Source: Bacteroidales bacterium
Lineage (GTDB): Bacteria; Bacteroidota; Bacteroidia; Bacteroidales; Porphyromonadaceae
Direction: 5' to 3'
Length of the DNA stretch: 64,000 bases
Assembly: GCA_004555765.1 (NCBI GenBank)
Contig: SFHG01000001.1
Coordinates: 35,664-99,663, forward strand
Of this stretch, positions 23,673 through 32,617 are shown one piece after another. The translations under genes and the position numbers were made by a program. Within the stretch, counting starts at the first letter, position 1. Each line of letters opens with the position of its first letter. Below the pieces are notes generated by a model. It had not been told where the DNA came from and did no database searches. It worked only from the letters and a program-made list of their open reading frames with translations.

Positions 23673-25199
23673 CTATTGCAAGTACCGACCATCCACTACC
23701 TTCTCCAGCAGGTCACGCAGGCGCAGGTACTCGGCGCTGTGGGTCTCTATCCGGTTTTCGGCCTCACGCTTGTCCGAAAGATCGAAGAGCTGAGGGTAAG
23801 GGCGGTACCCCGTCTCTATCTCCGGTCCCCACGTAATCATGGGACCGCCACCGCCGGGAGCGATGTACTTCCACTTCCGGTCTCTGATGGAGAGCGTATT
23901 AGAGGACTCGATGACGAAAGGAGCGCCCTCCCCGTCTTTGCCCAACAAAGCCTCGTGGAAGTCCCTGCTGTCCGGGGCACTCCCGCGGGGGAAACGGGCA
24001 CCCAACAGGCTGCCCAGAGACCTCATCAAGTCGACCTGAGAGAGCAGTGCGCCGGAAGTACCCCGGGATCGGACAACGGCAGGCCAAGAGACAATGAAAG
24101 GCACGGCGGTACCTCCTTCGTAAGCGCTGTACTTGAAGCCCCGGAGCGGACCGGAGGGACGGTGACCGCCGAGCAACTCGCGCGCCCCGTCTTGGTAGCC
24201 GTCGTCGATGACGGGACCGTTGTCACTCGTGAGGATAATGAGGGTATTGTCGCGGATGCCCAGCTCCTCGAGCTTGGAGAGCACTTGGCCCACCGTCCAG
24301 TCGAACTGCAGGATGGCTTCGCCCCTCAGCCCCATAGGGCTTCTCCCCCGGAAGCGCTCGTGAGGGAAGCGGGGGACGTGTATGTCGTTCGTGGCGAGAT
24401 AGAGGAAAAAAGGCTCCCCTGCATGCTTCTCGATGAAACGCGTGGCGTGGACGGCGATGGAGTCCGCTATGTTTTCGTCTTTCCACAGCGCTGTACCTCC
24501 GCCTCTCATATAGCCGATGCGCCCGATGCCGTTCACTATGGCCTGGTCGTGACCGTGGCTGCTTTTGAGGTTATATAGGAGTTCGGGGTTATCTTTCCCT
24601 GTCGGCTCTCCGGGGAAGGGCTTTCGGTAGTCCACTTCGATGGGGGCGGACGGGTCGTAATTCGCCACGGAGCCGTTTTCGATGAAGACGGCAGGCACTC
24701 TGTCTGCCGTGGCCGCCATAATGTAGGAGTAATCGAACCCTATGTCGCCGAGCGCCTGCGGAAGGGGTGCATTCCAGTCCTGCGCCCCCGTCACGCTTCC
24801 CAGACCGAGGTGCCACTTACCCACTGCCGCAGTGGCATAGCCGAGACTCTTGAAAAGGTCGGCGAGGGTGAAACAATCGGGCTCGATGATCATCGCGGCA
24901 TCACCGGAGGCGACTTCCCGCCCTTTCTTACGCCACGCGTACTCTCCGGTCAGAAGGGAAAAGCGGGAGGGCGTACTCGTGGCCGCCACTGCGTGTACGT
25001 CCGTGAAGCGTATGCCCGTGCGCGCCAATCCGTCCGTATGCGGGGTGGAGACCCTCTCCGCACCGTAACAGCTCAAGTCCCCGTACCCGAGGTCGTCGGC
25101 GACGAGGAGAATGACATTCGGGCGGTCTGCTTTTTGCGCAGACAACGTAAGGGGCAGAAGCGCCGCAGAGAGGGTACCGAGCGTGAGCGGAAGATGCAT
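23673..25199 (-). CDS. Secreted sulfatase, serine-type
   Basis: This 508-residue protein has a signal peptide (MHLPLTLGTLSAALLPLTLSAQ) and an arylsulfatase-type alkaline-phosphatase fold. The N-terminal metal site is VADDLGYGDLSCYG. The active-site signature reads STPSR in AATSTPSRFSLLTGEY, so the formylglycine precursor is Ser, not Cys; this needs an anaerobic sulfatase-maturating radical-SAM enzyme, which is not in the window. AVGKWHLG and the C-terminal TSDNGP are conserved. The ATG at 25199 is used; a TTG three codons upstream is less likely. The substrate is unknown, perhaps host mucin or glycosaminoglycan sulfates (inference). Confidence 0.9.
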   Translation of the reverse strand: MHLPLTLGTLSAALLPLTLSAQKADRPNVILLVADDLGYGDLSCYGAERVSTPHTDGLARTGIRFTDVHAVAATSTPSRFSLLTGEYAWRKKGREVASGDAAMIIEPDCFTLADLFKSLGYATAAVGKWHLGLGSVTGAQDWNAPLPQALGDIGFDYSYIMAATADRVPAVFIENGSVANYDPSAPIEVDYRKPFPGEPTGKDNPELLYNLKSSHGHDQAIVNGIGRIGYMRGGGTALWKDENIADSIAVHATRFIEKHAGEPFFLYLATNDIHVPRFPHERFRGRSPMGLRGEAILQFDWTVGQVLSKLEELGIRDNTLIILTSDNGPVIDDGYQDGARELLGGHRPSGPLRGFKYSAYEGGTAVPFIVSWPAVVRSRGTSGALLSQVDLMRSLGSLLGARFPRGSAPDSRDFHEALLGKDGEGAPFVIESSNTLSIRDRKWKYIAPGGGGPMITWGPEIETGYRPYPQLFDLSDKREAENRIETHSAEYLRLRDLLEKVVDGRYLQ

Positions 25200-25279
25200 G
25201 GCGAACAATTTGTGACAATGGTGATTGATTGGTTTTACTCAGAAGTATCCTTTCTTGCCGGGGCTGAGAGAGACCGGGA

Positions 25280-25370
25280 AAAAGGTACAGGGCTAAAAGA
25301 TTGTCCCGGTACGGGTGAGACGGGGAAAAGGTACAGACCGGGCGTCTGACTTCGGTCTGTATCTCGTTCG
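25280..25370. repeat. Extragenic palindrome cluster 9
   Basis: TACAGACCG and CGGTCTGTA pair around a short loop (about 25332-25361), with further GGTAC half-sites to the left. It lies between rmlB (stop 25389) and the sulfatase start, so it separates two transcripts. Confidence 0.7.
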
Positions 25371-25388
25371 GAAGGGGTACGGAGGGGG

Positions 25389-26456
25389 TTAGCGACCGGC
25401 GTACATCTTTTCGTAGTAGGCTTCGTAGGCTCCGGAAGTGACGCTCCTCATCCACTCTTCGTTTTCGAGATACCAGCGGACGGTGTTCCGGATGCCCACC
25501 TCGAAAGGAATCTCCTGCCTCCAGCCGAGCTCCGTCTGTATCTTTTCGGAATTGATGGCATAGCGTTTGTCGTGTCCCTTGCGGTCGGTGACAAACGTAA
25601 TGAGCGGCAGGGAGTGTCCCTCCTCCCGTCCCAGTTCGCTGTCGGCGATGCGGATAAGGAGCTTGATGATCTCGATATTGGTGTGCTCGTTGTGCCCGCC
25701 GATGTTGTACGTCTCGCCGGGACGTCCCCGGTGAAGGATGAGGTCTATGGCGTGGCAGTGGTCGTCCACGTGGAGCCAGTCGCGGATGTTCTCTCCCGTG
25801 CCGTAGACGGGCAGTGCTTTGCCGTGGCGGATGTTATTGACGACAAGAGGGATGAGCTTCTCAGGAAACTGGTAGGGACCGTAGTTGTTGGAGCAGTTGG
25901 ATATGAGTATCGGCAGTCCGTAGGTGTCCCGGTAGGCGCGCACGAAGTGGTCGCAGGAGGCTTTTGAAGCCGAGTAAGGCGAGTGCGGATCATAGAGGTC
26001 GCCCTCCTTGAACGGCGCATCCCCCGGTTCGAGCGACCCGTAGACTTCGTCCGTGGAGATGTGGTAAAAGCGCTTGTCCCCAAAGTCCGGACGACCCTCC
26101 CAGACCTCAAGCGCCGCTTGGAGGAGCGACAGAGTCCCCATCACGTTGGTACGGGCAAAAGTAAAGGGATCGGTGATACTGCGGTCCACGTGGCTCTCCG
26201 CAGCAAGATTGATGATGCCGTCGATTCCGTAGTCTCCGATGACCCGCTTCATCGTCTCGAAGTCCGTGGTATCCGCCTTGATGAAATGGTAGTGCGGATT
26301 GCCTTCGACATCACGGAGGTTGCCGAGATTCCCGGCATACGTGAGCGCATCGAGATTGAAGATTTCGCGCTCCCCGGAACCGTACTTCTTGAGCAAAAAA
26401 TGGATGAGATTGGAGCCGATGAAACCTGCTCCGCCGGTAACAAGTATATTCTTCAT
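25389..26456 (-). CDS. rmlB: dTDP-glucose 4,6-dehydratase
   Basis: This 355-residue extended SDR converts dTDP-glucose to dTDP-4-keto-6-deoxyglucose. The NAD motif is TGGAGFIGSN (7-16), the catalytic loop HISTDEVYGSL carries the Thr-Asp-Glu set, and YSASKASCD the Tyr-x3-Lys. It lies 35 bp downstream of rmlA on the same strand. rmlC and rmlD, needed for dTDP-rhamnose, are not adjacent, so the final sugar is uncertain. Confidence 0.95.
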   Translation of the reverse strand: MKNILVTGGAGFIGSNLIHFLLKKYGSGEREIFNLDALTYAGNLGNLRDVEGNPHYHFIKADTTDFETMKRVIGDYGIDGIINLAAESHVDRSITDPFTFARTNVMGTLSLLQAALEVWEGRPDFGDKRFYHISTDEVYGSLEPGDAPFKEGDLYDPHSPYSASKASCDHFVRAYRDTYGLPILISNCSNNYGPYQFPEKLIPLVVNNIRHGKALPVYGTGENIRDWLHVDDHCHAIDLILHRGRPGETYNIGGHNEHTNIEIIKLLIRIADSELGREEGHSLPLITFVTDRKGHDKRYAINSEKIQTELGWRQEIPFEVGIRNTVRWYLENEEWMRSVTSGAYEAYYEKMYAGR

Positions 26457-26491
26457 AAACGCAAAAATCCGAAGTCGGAAGTCGGAAAAGA

Positions 26492-27373
26492 TTACAGGCG
26501 ACCGTCCGCGACACGGAGGAGATACTCGCCGTATTCGTTCTTAATCATGGTGCGGGCGGCTTCGAGGAGCTTCTCTTTCGTAATCCAGCCCAAACGGTAG
26601 GCGATCTCCTCCAGACAGGCTATTTTAAGCCCTTGCCGGTTTTGGAGAACTTCGACGAAAGTTCCCGCCTCACTAAGGGAAGCAAAGGTGCCGGTGTCGA
26701 GCCAGGCAAACCCGCGTCCCATAAGGGTCACATCAAGGAGGTGGTCACGAAGGTAGGCCTCATTGAGGGAAGTGATTTCGAGCTCACCCCTCGCCGAAGG
26801 CTTTATCTCCCGCGCGCGCTTCACCACATCGGAGGGGTAAAAATAAAGCCCCACGACCGCGTAATTGCTCTTCGGCTCCCGGGGTTTCTCCACAATCTCC
26901 GTGGGATGTCCGTCACTGTCCAAGGTCACGACACCGTACCGCTCGGGATCTTTGACGGGATAGCCGAAGACGGTGGCCCGGCGGCGCTCCGTCACTTGCC
27001 GAACCGTCTCCCGGAGCATCCCGGTCATTCCCCTGCCATAGAAAATGTTGTCGCCGAGGATGAGGGCGGCATCATCCCCCCCAAGAAACTCTTCCCCGAT
27101 GATGAACGCCTGCGCCAGACCGTCGGGAGAGGGCTGCTCGGCATACGATAGTGTGATGCCGAAGTCGGAGCCGTCACCGAGGAGCTTTCGGAATCTGGGC
27201 AGGTCGTCCGGCGTACTGATGACAAGTATCTCCCTTATCCCCGCCAACATCAGCGTGGAGAGGGGGTAGTAAATCATAGGTTTGTCGTAGATGGGGAGGA
27301 GCTGCTTGGAGACCCCCTTGGTGATCGGGTAAAGTCTCGTACCGCTGCCTCCGGCGAGTATGATTCCTTTCAT
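26492..27373 (-). CDS. rmlA: Glucose-1-phosphate thymidylyltransferase
   Basis: This 293-residue nucleotidyltransferase makes dTDP-glucose from glucose 1-phosphate and dTTP. The signature is at the start: [20 protein letters not shown] with the nucleotide-binding GGSGTRL, then [27 protein letters not shown] ILGDNIFYG, and the conserved FAWLDTGT. It is complete. It starts the operon rmlA-rmlB; palindrome cluster 10 lies upstream. Confidence 0.96.
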   Translation of the reverse strand: MKGIILAGGSGTRLYPITKGVSKQLLPIYDKPMIYYPLSTLMLAGIREILVISTPDDLPRFRKLLGDGSDFGITLSYAEQPSPDGLAQAFIIGEEFLGGDDAALILGDNIFYGRGMTGMLRETVRQVTERRRATVFGYPVKDPERYGVVTLDSDGHPTEIVEKPREPKSNYAVVGLYFYPSDVVKRAREIKPSARGELEITSLNEAYLRDHLLDVTLMGRGFAWLDTGTFASLSEAGTFVEVLQNRQGLKIACLEEIAYRLGWITKEKLLEAARTMIKNEYGEYLLRVADGRL

Positions 27374-27400
27374 AATCGGTGCTATGAGCCGGTATGCGAT

Positions 27401-27490
27401 TTCGGTCTGTACCGGGAGATTTTTTCGGTCTGTGTGAAAATTTGTCGCCGCTCCGTATGCGGAGAAATTTTTGGTCCGTATCTCGCTCGC
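27401..27490. repeat. Extragenic palindrome cluster 10
   Basis: GGTCTGTACC, GGTCTGTGTG and TTGGTCCGTATCTCG half-sites surround a small hairpin CTCCG-TATG-CGGAG flanked by A/T runs. It lies between the kelch gene stop (27509) and the rmlA start. Confidence 0.65.
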
Positions 27491-27508
27491 GGGCGCACTG
27501 GGGGATTA

Positions 27509-28669
27509 TTATTTGGCGGTGTCAATCGCCCAAATATCCGGAGTGCGGATGCCGGGCTTGAGCTCACCCCCGATGAGGCAGAGCCTGCCCTTAGTCCCGG
27601 TCGCAAGGACTGCCCCTGCGGTGGCGATAGCGGGGTCACTGAGCAACTCTTCCCACGTCTCGGTCTCAAGATTAAAGCGCATCAGGAGGGGCGAGAAGCG
27701 GTACCAAGAGGGGGCGTGGGTGAGGTATTCGCGCCTAAGCTCCGCGTAACGGGGTTTTTCGGACTCGGGTGCTTTGCCCTGATGGTATTCGCGGAGGACG
27801 GCGGCATTGAAGATCTCCGCATTCACGCCACCCGCGGCATAGACTTCGCCCGAGAGGGGGGCTTTGGAGACTGCAGTACCGACGAAAGGCATCAAGCTGC
27901 CGTCCGCCAAACGGGGTTCCGGGAGCCCTTTCCACTCCCGTGTCTTAAGATCAAGGGCATAGGCTGTGTCGTGGATCTTAGACGGACGGGTGCCGTCTGA
28001 GGGATTATTTCCTCCGAAAAGGTAGAGTTTGCCACCCGAGATAAAGACTCCGGGCTGGATCCTTCCTTCACCGCCAGGGAGGGTGGCGACACGCTCAAAG
28101 GCACCGGAGAGCAAGTCGAGCGAGACAACATCGGTGAGGGGTTTGCCTTTTTCTTCCCAACCGCCCGCCAGGTACAGGACGTGACCGTCGAGGGCAGCTC
28201 CTCCCTCTGCCCATCCGAAAGGCAACCCGTGCTCGATGCGCTCCATCACCGGTTCGCCATCCTCGATGCGGACTTCAAAAACGGCGGGGTAAAGCAGATG
28301 GTCATCAGTTCCGCCTATGAAGAAAAGCTTTTCACCGCTCTCATCCACTACGGATGCGCCATACCCTCTCGGTGAGGGCATCTGGGCGATACGGACGGCT
28401 TTGCCGTCACGAACCGCGTAAAATGAACTGTAGTATTGCTTCTTCCCGCCGTCGACGTTCGAGACACCGGGGAAGTTGCACCCGCCACCCATAATCAGCC
28501 GGTCTCCGAGGAGGCCGCCATAGGCGCCGGACGTGCCTTTTTCGTACCCTTCTTCAAAAGGTACGAACCCCTCAAGGGTGATTTTTCGGATCCGTGATTG
28601 GTCTTTATTTTCGTGCATACAGGATAGGGTCAAAAGTGAAAGAAGAAGGGTGAGGACAATCGGTCTCAT
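27509..28669 (-). CDS. Kelch-repeat lipoprotein, cyclically permuted mutarotase family
   Basis: This 386-residue protein starts MRPIVLTLLLSLLTLSC, a lipoprotein signal with Cys17. It has six blade-like kelch motifs, for example YGGLLGDRLIMGGGCNFPG, GEKLFFIGGTD, HVLYLAGGWEEKG, GKLYLFGGNNP and LCLIGGELKPG. The family includes N-acetylneuraminate epimerase (NanM). No other sialic acid gene is nearby, so sialate use is only a possibility. It is the last gene of an operon: transglutaminase protein, HsdR_N protein, this gene (14-bp gap). Confidence 0.85.
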   Translation of the reverse strand: MRPIVLTLLLSLLTLSCMHENKDQSRIRKITLEGFVPFEEGYEKGTSGAYGGLLGDRLIMGGGCNFPGVSNVDGGKKQYYSSFYAVRDGKAVRIAQMPSPRGYGASVVDESGEKLFFIGGTDDHLLYPAVFEVRIEDGEPVMERIEHGLPFGWAEGGAALDGHVLYLAGGWEEKGKPLTDVVSLDLLSGAFERVATLPGGEGRIQPGVFISGGKLYLFGGNNPSDGTRPSKIHDTAYALDLKTREWKGLPEPRLADGSLMPFVGTAVSKAPLSGEVYAAGGVNAEIFNAAVLREYHQGKAPESEKPRYAELRREYLTHAPSWYRFSPLLMRFNLETETWEELLSDPAIATAGAVLATGTKGRLCLIGGELKPGIRTPDIWAIDTAK

Positions 28670-28683
28670 GGTCGGGATACGGG

Positions 28684-29109
28684 CTATGACAGGTCACTCC
28701 CTATGAGGGACTCGTACTGCGGAATGGCATCAAGGTACTGCGTCCCGCCACCTTCGTGGCAGCGGAGTACGCTCATCGTCCGACCGTTGGTGACGACTAT
28801 GACACGGGCGGAGAGAACGGAGTTGTATTCGAGCGCCTGGGCGACCGTCTTCGCGGAAACCGGCACTTCTGGAGCCTTGTACTCGAGGATCATCAGCGGC
28901 GTGCGGTCACGCGGCGCAAAGACGACCGTGTCGCACCTCCGGAGCGTCTTGCCCACCGTGATGGCGCACTCGTTCGAGATGAGCTCCGGAGGATAGCCGA
29001 GAGCGTGAGTGAGGTGAAAGACGACGGACTGACGCACCCTCTCCTCCGGGGTGAGCTTGACGCGCACCCTGCGGATCGGGTCGAAGACGGTCTCGAAGAC
29101 TTCGGGCAT
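28684..29109 (-). CDS. Stand-alone type I restriction R-subunit N-terminal domain protein
   Basis: This 141-residue protein matches the HSDR_N_2 type domain: KLTPEERVRQSVVFHLTHALGYPPELI, then ISNECAITVGKTLRRCDTVVF and MILEYKAPEVPVS. The last two hold the Asp and Glu-x-Lys of a PD-(D/E)XK nuclease-like core. No helicase part, HsdM or HsdS is present, so this is not a restriction system. Such orphans are common in Bacteroidota and their role is unknown. It sits 15 bp after the transglutaminase gene and 14 bp before the kelch gene. Confidence 0.85.
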   Translation of the reverse strand: MPEVFETVFDPIRRVRVKLTPEERVRQSVVFHLTHALGYPPELISNECAITVGKTLRRCDTVVFAPRDRTPLMILEYKAPEVPVSAKTVAQALEYNSVLSARVIVVTNGRTMSVLRCHEGGGTQYLDAIPQYESLIGSDLS

Positions 29110-29124
29110 ACGGTCTCTACGCGC

Positions 29125-31806
29125 TTACTTGGAGACGGCCGAGATGACGGAAGAGAGGCGGTCACCTATACCGATGGTGTAGCCTTGGGAGAAGAAGACG
29201 ACGCGGTTGAACGTGTCCGAGACGACGATCACGGGGTAGTCGAGCGGCAGGTCGTGCTCGGTGCCTTTGGCGATCTGGTCGAGGATTCCTTCCGTGTCCG
29301 TGCCCCAGACCGCTTCCGGTAAGAGTTTCACAAACGCCTCAGAGGGCTCCGCCCCCGTCGTCAGTGCGAGTACGGGAATGGGGAACCTCCCATCTGCCCC
29401 GATGAGGGAACGGATGTCGCGGAGGATATGGTCCGAAGGCTCGTGATTGGGCTTGACCATGAGGAGTGCGAAGTAGCCTCGTCCGGTGGTGGAGAGGATG
29501 CTCTTCTCGGTGCCGGTCTTGGCATCTTTGTAGAGGGCTTCGCTATTGAGCTCGCCGATGACATTGACCGCATTCTCGTCGAAGTCGAAGAGGAGCGGGG
29601 TCTTTTCGCCGCACGTCATCTTCCGCAGCGCATACCGTGCCGTACCGTCGGCTTCACGGGTTCCGGTCGAGAGCAGATTACGATCGTAGAGGACTTTTTG
29701 CCCCCGGAGGTCTTCCGGCGTGGCATAGTCGGGGAAACCGTAAGTCCCAAACTTACCCTCTGGCGAGAAATAACCCACGGTGTAGTGTACGGCGTACCCG
29801 GGCGTCTTGAGGAACCCTTTCGGCTCGTAAGTCAGATCCAGGACACAGGCGGCATTCGACGGTTCCTCCTTCTCTTTTTGGAGGTAATGGAGGATCTTCT
29901 CGGTTCCGTCGGTGTCGCGGTAAAGTACCACCTCGTTCGCGTTGTCGAAGTACGCCGGGATCTTCGCCGCACGGAGCAAGCGGACGAGGAGGACGGTAAG
30001 GCTGCGTTTGTCTCCACCTTTGAGTTTCCAAGTGGATACGGGGCTCATCGGGATCCGAAGCGGGTTGTAGGTGTCGTCATTATAGAACGTGGCGACCTTG
30101 GCAGTGAGGGCCTCCGCCTTTTCCGCTCTCGACTTATCCGCGAAGCCGGGTACTTCAGCCGCCACTTCTGAGACGAACTTCTCGAGCTCTTTTTCCACGG
30201 GATAGATGGTCTCGAGGATAACCCTCGGCGAAATCAAGTCTTTGTCCGCCCACTCTTCGGGTGTCAGGTCTCGGTCAAAGGCGTCTTCAAGGACGGCAAG
30301 AGGGATGTCTTCGAGGTCTTTCTGCATCAGAGACGACAGCAAGGAAAGCGCCTCACGGGTCTTCCCCGATCCCGCGGCGGCAGCGATGAACTTCTCCACC
30401 GCATCGTGATTGCCTCTCGATGTGACCAAAAAGGCAGCGGCTTTTCGAGCCTCCTCGCCCGAGAGTCCCATCCCTCCGACGGCCTCAGCTGCTTCTTTTT
30501 CGTCATAAAACGTATCGGTGTAAGCGGTGCGGATGCGGGTATTTTCTTCCATCCGCTTGTTATTGGCAGCTTCCTCCTCCGGCGTGTAGCGGACTTCCGG
30601 CTTCTTCTCTTCGGGGGGCGTCAATTGGAAATGCTGGTCTGCGGGAAGCTCGTCCCAGGTGCCGAGTGTGAGCTCCAAGGGAGCCGCGTCGGGTCGTACC
30701 GCAAGCTCTTTCATCGCTATGAGGTCGCCTTTCGTCGCTACGACCACGATGTCGCCGAGGCCGAGATTGACGGACGCTTCGCCTAACTTATTGGCGATGC
30801 GCGTCACGAGGGGATAGAGCTCTGCGTAATTGTAGAGGCGGAAAGTGACTTCCGCACCCTCGGCCGGCGTACCGTCGGGGTTCAGGACACGAACCTTTGC
30901 GGCCGCGGTGGGGATGTAGTTGTCGGAGACATTGAGTGCGGTGTGGACGGCCGTACTCTCGAGCCACTCTTCGGGACCTTTGTAGTCCCCAAAGGCGTAG
31001 GTCGTGAGCAGCATAGCGCGGAGCACGGGAGCGTCGAACCACGCGTTGTCGAGGACGGGTGCCGGCTCACTCGCGCCGAGATAGTGCCACTCACCGTCCA
31101 CCCAGGCTTCGACCCAGGCGTGGTTATTGTCCGTGTGCGCCCATCTCGGCGTGTAAATCTGCCGTGCAGGGATGCCGGCAGTGCGAAGTGCCGCCACAAG
31201 AAAGACGCTCTGCTCGCCACACCGTCCGAGGGCATTCATCAGCGTGCCGGTGGCAGGTCTCGTGCGCCCGTCTGTCGGGGTATAGGTGATGTGACGGTGC
31301 GCCCAGTGGTTGATCTCGAGGACGGCATCGGTCATGGATTTGCCTTTCACGAGGTCATTCAGCTCTTTGAAATACCGTGTGCGGAAATCGTCCAGTACTT
31401 CGTTATTCACTCTCAGAGGCAGGACAAAGTGGCGGAAAAGGTACCCGGGCATCTCCTTGCCCCACTCCTGTGCGGACTTGGTGGCAAGGGCGGCACGCAC
31501 GTTGTCGAGGTGGAACTGCCGGCTGTGGTCCATAATATCGGGAAGCGGCATATACGCGAAGAGGAACTCCATCGCGTCCCGCTCGTCTGCGGAAAGGGAG
31601 TCCTTATTCAGTCCCTCAAACGGGTCGATCTCGAAGCCGACGGCTTCGGACTTCGTGTCCAGCGCCTTACGGGCATCGCTTATGACTTGACTGTCAAAAA
31701 GCGTGCTGTCGTCTTCGAGTGACTTCTTGCACCCCGAGAGCACCACAATGACCGCGAAAACCGATGCAAGCGCAAGTGCGCTCCAAATACCTCGTGACGT
31801 ATTCAT
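29125..31806 (-). CDS. Transglutaminase-domain lipoprotein
   Basis: This 893-residue protein has a lipoprotein signal (MNTSRGIWSALALASVFAVIVVLSG, Cys26). A transglutaminase-like core lies at about residues 185-260: GRCGEQSVFLVAALRTAGIPARQ (catalytic Cys), NNHAWVEAW (His) and a following Asp/Glu. After it come a beta-rich domain with a carboxypeptidase-regulatory look (AAKVRVLNPDGTPAEGAEVTF), a helical region, a second domain (KLKGGDKRSLTVLLVRLLRAAKIPAYF) that resembles another transglutaminase core without an obvious Cys, and a thioredoxin-like C-terminal part. The ATG at 31806 is preferred; 31812 is possible. It heads the operon with the HsdR_N and kelch genes. A surface protease or cross-link remodelling role is inferred. 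Confidence 0.85.
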   Translation of the reverse strand: MNTSRGIWSALALASVFAVIVVLSGCKKSLEDDSTLFDSQVISDARKALDTKSEAVGFEIDPFEGLNKDSLSADERDAMEFLFAYMPLPDIMDHSRQFHLDNVRAALATKSAQEWGKEMPGYLFRHFVLPLRVNNEVLDDFRTRYFKELNDLVKGKSMTDAVLEINHWAHRHITYTPTDGRTRPATGTLMNALGRCGEQSVFLVAALRTAGIPARQIYTPRWAHTDNNHAWVEAWVDGEWHYLGASEPAPVLDNAWFDAPVLRAMLLTTYAFGDYKGPEEWLESTAVHTALNVSDNYIPTAAAKVRVLNPDGTPAEGAEVTFRLYNYAELYPLVTRIANKLGEASVNLGLGDIVVVATKGDLIAMKELAVRPDAAPLELTLGTWDELPADQHFQLTPPEEKKPEVRYTPEEEAANNKRMEENTRIRTAYTDTFYDEKEAAEAVGGMGLSGEEARKAAAFLVTSRGNHDAVEKFIAAAAGSGKTREALSLLSSLMQKDLEDIPLAVLEDAFDRDLTPEEWADKDLISPRVILETIYPVEKELEKFVSEVAAEVPGFADKSRAEKAEALTAKVATFYNDDTYNPLRIPMSPVSTWKLKGGDKRSLTVLLVRLLRAAKIPAYFDNANEVVLYRDTDGTEKILHYLQKEKEEPSNAACVLDLTYEPKGFLKTPGYAVHYTVGYFSPEGKFGTYGFPDYATPEDLRGQKVLYDRNLLSTGTREADGTARYALRKMTCGEKTPLLFDFDENAVNVIGELNSEALYKDAKTGTEKSILSTTGRGYFALLMVKPNHEPSDHILRDIRSLIGADGRFPIPVLALTTGAEPSEAFVKLLPEAVWGTDTEGILDQIAKGTEHDLPLDYPVIVVSDTFNRVVFFSQGYTIGIGDRLSSVISAVSK

Positions 31807-31874
31807 AACCATAATATGTGCATTAAATTTCCCAAGCGTCCGACCGCGCGTCCTTCTGTAAGCCGGCACTTTCA

Positions 31875-31882
31875 CAAACTTA
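31875..31882 (-). promoter_or_regulatory. Putative transglutaminase operon -7 box (TAAGTTTG)
   Basis: TAAGTTTG on the minus strand lies about 69 bp before the ATG at 31806 in the 406-bp divergent gap shared with blaI. The -33 element is weak. Confidence 0.45.
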
Positions 31883-32010
31883 TCCAAAAATCCGCAAACC
31901 AAGCCCCCTTTGGCAATTTGAGGCACCCCTCCTCCCGCTTTATCCCTCCCTAAAAGACATCCACCTCGAAGCGCAATCATTTATGAGTCCTCCACGGAGA
32001 TTTCGACTTC

Positions 32011-32096
32011 GGTCTGTACCTCGATGGGACGAGATACAGACCAAAATTTTCTCCCCGGTCCGTGTCTCGTCCCATCGAGATACAGGCCAAAATTTT
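32011..32096. repeat. Two tandem palindromes with mutually inverted loops (cluster 11)
   Basis: The first is GGTCTGTACCTC - GATGGGAC - GAGATACAGACC (32011-32042). The second is GGTCCGTGTCTC - GTCCCATC - GAGATACAGGCC (32057-32088). Both are followed by AAAATTTT. The two 8-nt loops are exact reverse complements. The pair lies in the divergent transglutaminase/blaI gap, so it cannot be a terminator for either gene. Confidence 0.92.
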
Positions 32097-32146
32097 CGGC
32101 GCCCTCAGAGCGCTCCGAAGAAAATCTTCCAAAATGGAGGGAAAAG

Positions 32147-32177
32147 TTTGGTTATCTACGAAATTTTCGTACATTTG
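32147..32177 (+). promoter_or_regulatory. Promoter of blaI-M56 (TTTG-N19-TACATTTG)
   Basis: TTTG (32147-32150) and TACATTTG (32170-32177) are separated by exactly 19 nt, the full Bacteroidota consensus. The box ends 35 bp before the regulator's start. Confidence 0.75.
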
Positions 32178-32212
32178 CTACGAGAAAATCGTAATTCAAT
32201 AGCTAACACCTT

Positions 32213-32605
32213 ATGAAAGAGAAGAAAGAGATCGCACCGCTCACCCCCCAGGAAGAGGCCATTATGAAGGCGCTCTGGCAAATCTCCCGGGGCGAAATCA
32301 GCGACATTATGAAGTTGATGCCCGAGTCCGACCAACCTTATACCACCATCGCCTCCATGGTCGGCAAGCTCGAAGAGAACGGATTCGTGAAGCGCACAGG
32401 CAAGAGACGCGGATTCGTCTATGCCCCGGTTGTTTCCGAGCAGGAATACTACAACCGCTCCCTTTCCAAGATCGTCTCCGACTTTTTTACCGGGTCCTAC
32501 AAAGACCTCATCCGGCACTTTGCAAGAGAAGAGAAGCTCACGAAGTCCGACCTCGAAGAGATCTTGAGGATGATTGGGGACGAAGACGGGGACACAACTA
32601 ATTAG
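32213..32605 (+). CDS. BlaI/MecI/CopY-family transcriptional repressor
   Basis: This 130-residue regulator has an N-terminal winged helix (about 8-78: LTPQEEAIMKALWQISRGEISDIMK, then QPYTTIASMVGKLEENGFVKR) and a C-terminal dimerisation helix region, as in BlaI. It precedes an M56 peptidase gene by 12 bp. In the known BlaI-BlaR1 pairs the peptidase cleaves the repressor in response to an envelope signal. The inducing signal here is unknown; no beta-lactamase is nearby. Autoregulation through the promoter just upstream is likely. Confidence 0.92.
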   Translation: MKEKKEIAPLTPQEEAIMKALWQISRGEISDIMKLMPESDQPYTTIASMVGKLEENGFVKRTGKRRGFVYAPVVSEQEYYNRSLSKIVSDFFTGSYKDLIRHFAREEKLTKSDLEEILRMIGDEDGDTTN

Positions 32606-32617
32606 CGTACAGTGTTT

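Noticed and set aside
28684..29109. Type I restriction-modification system
   Set aside because: Only an R-subunit N-terminal-like domain is present; no motor domain, HsdM or HsdS lies nearby.
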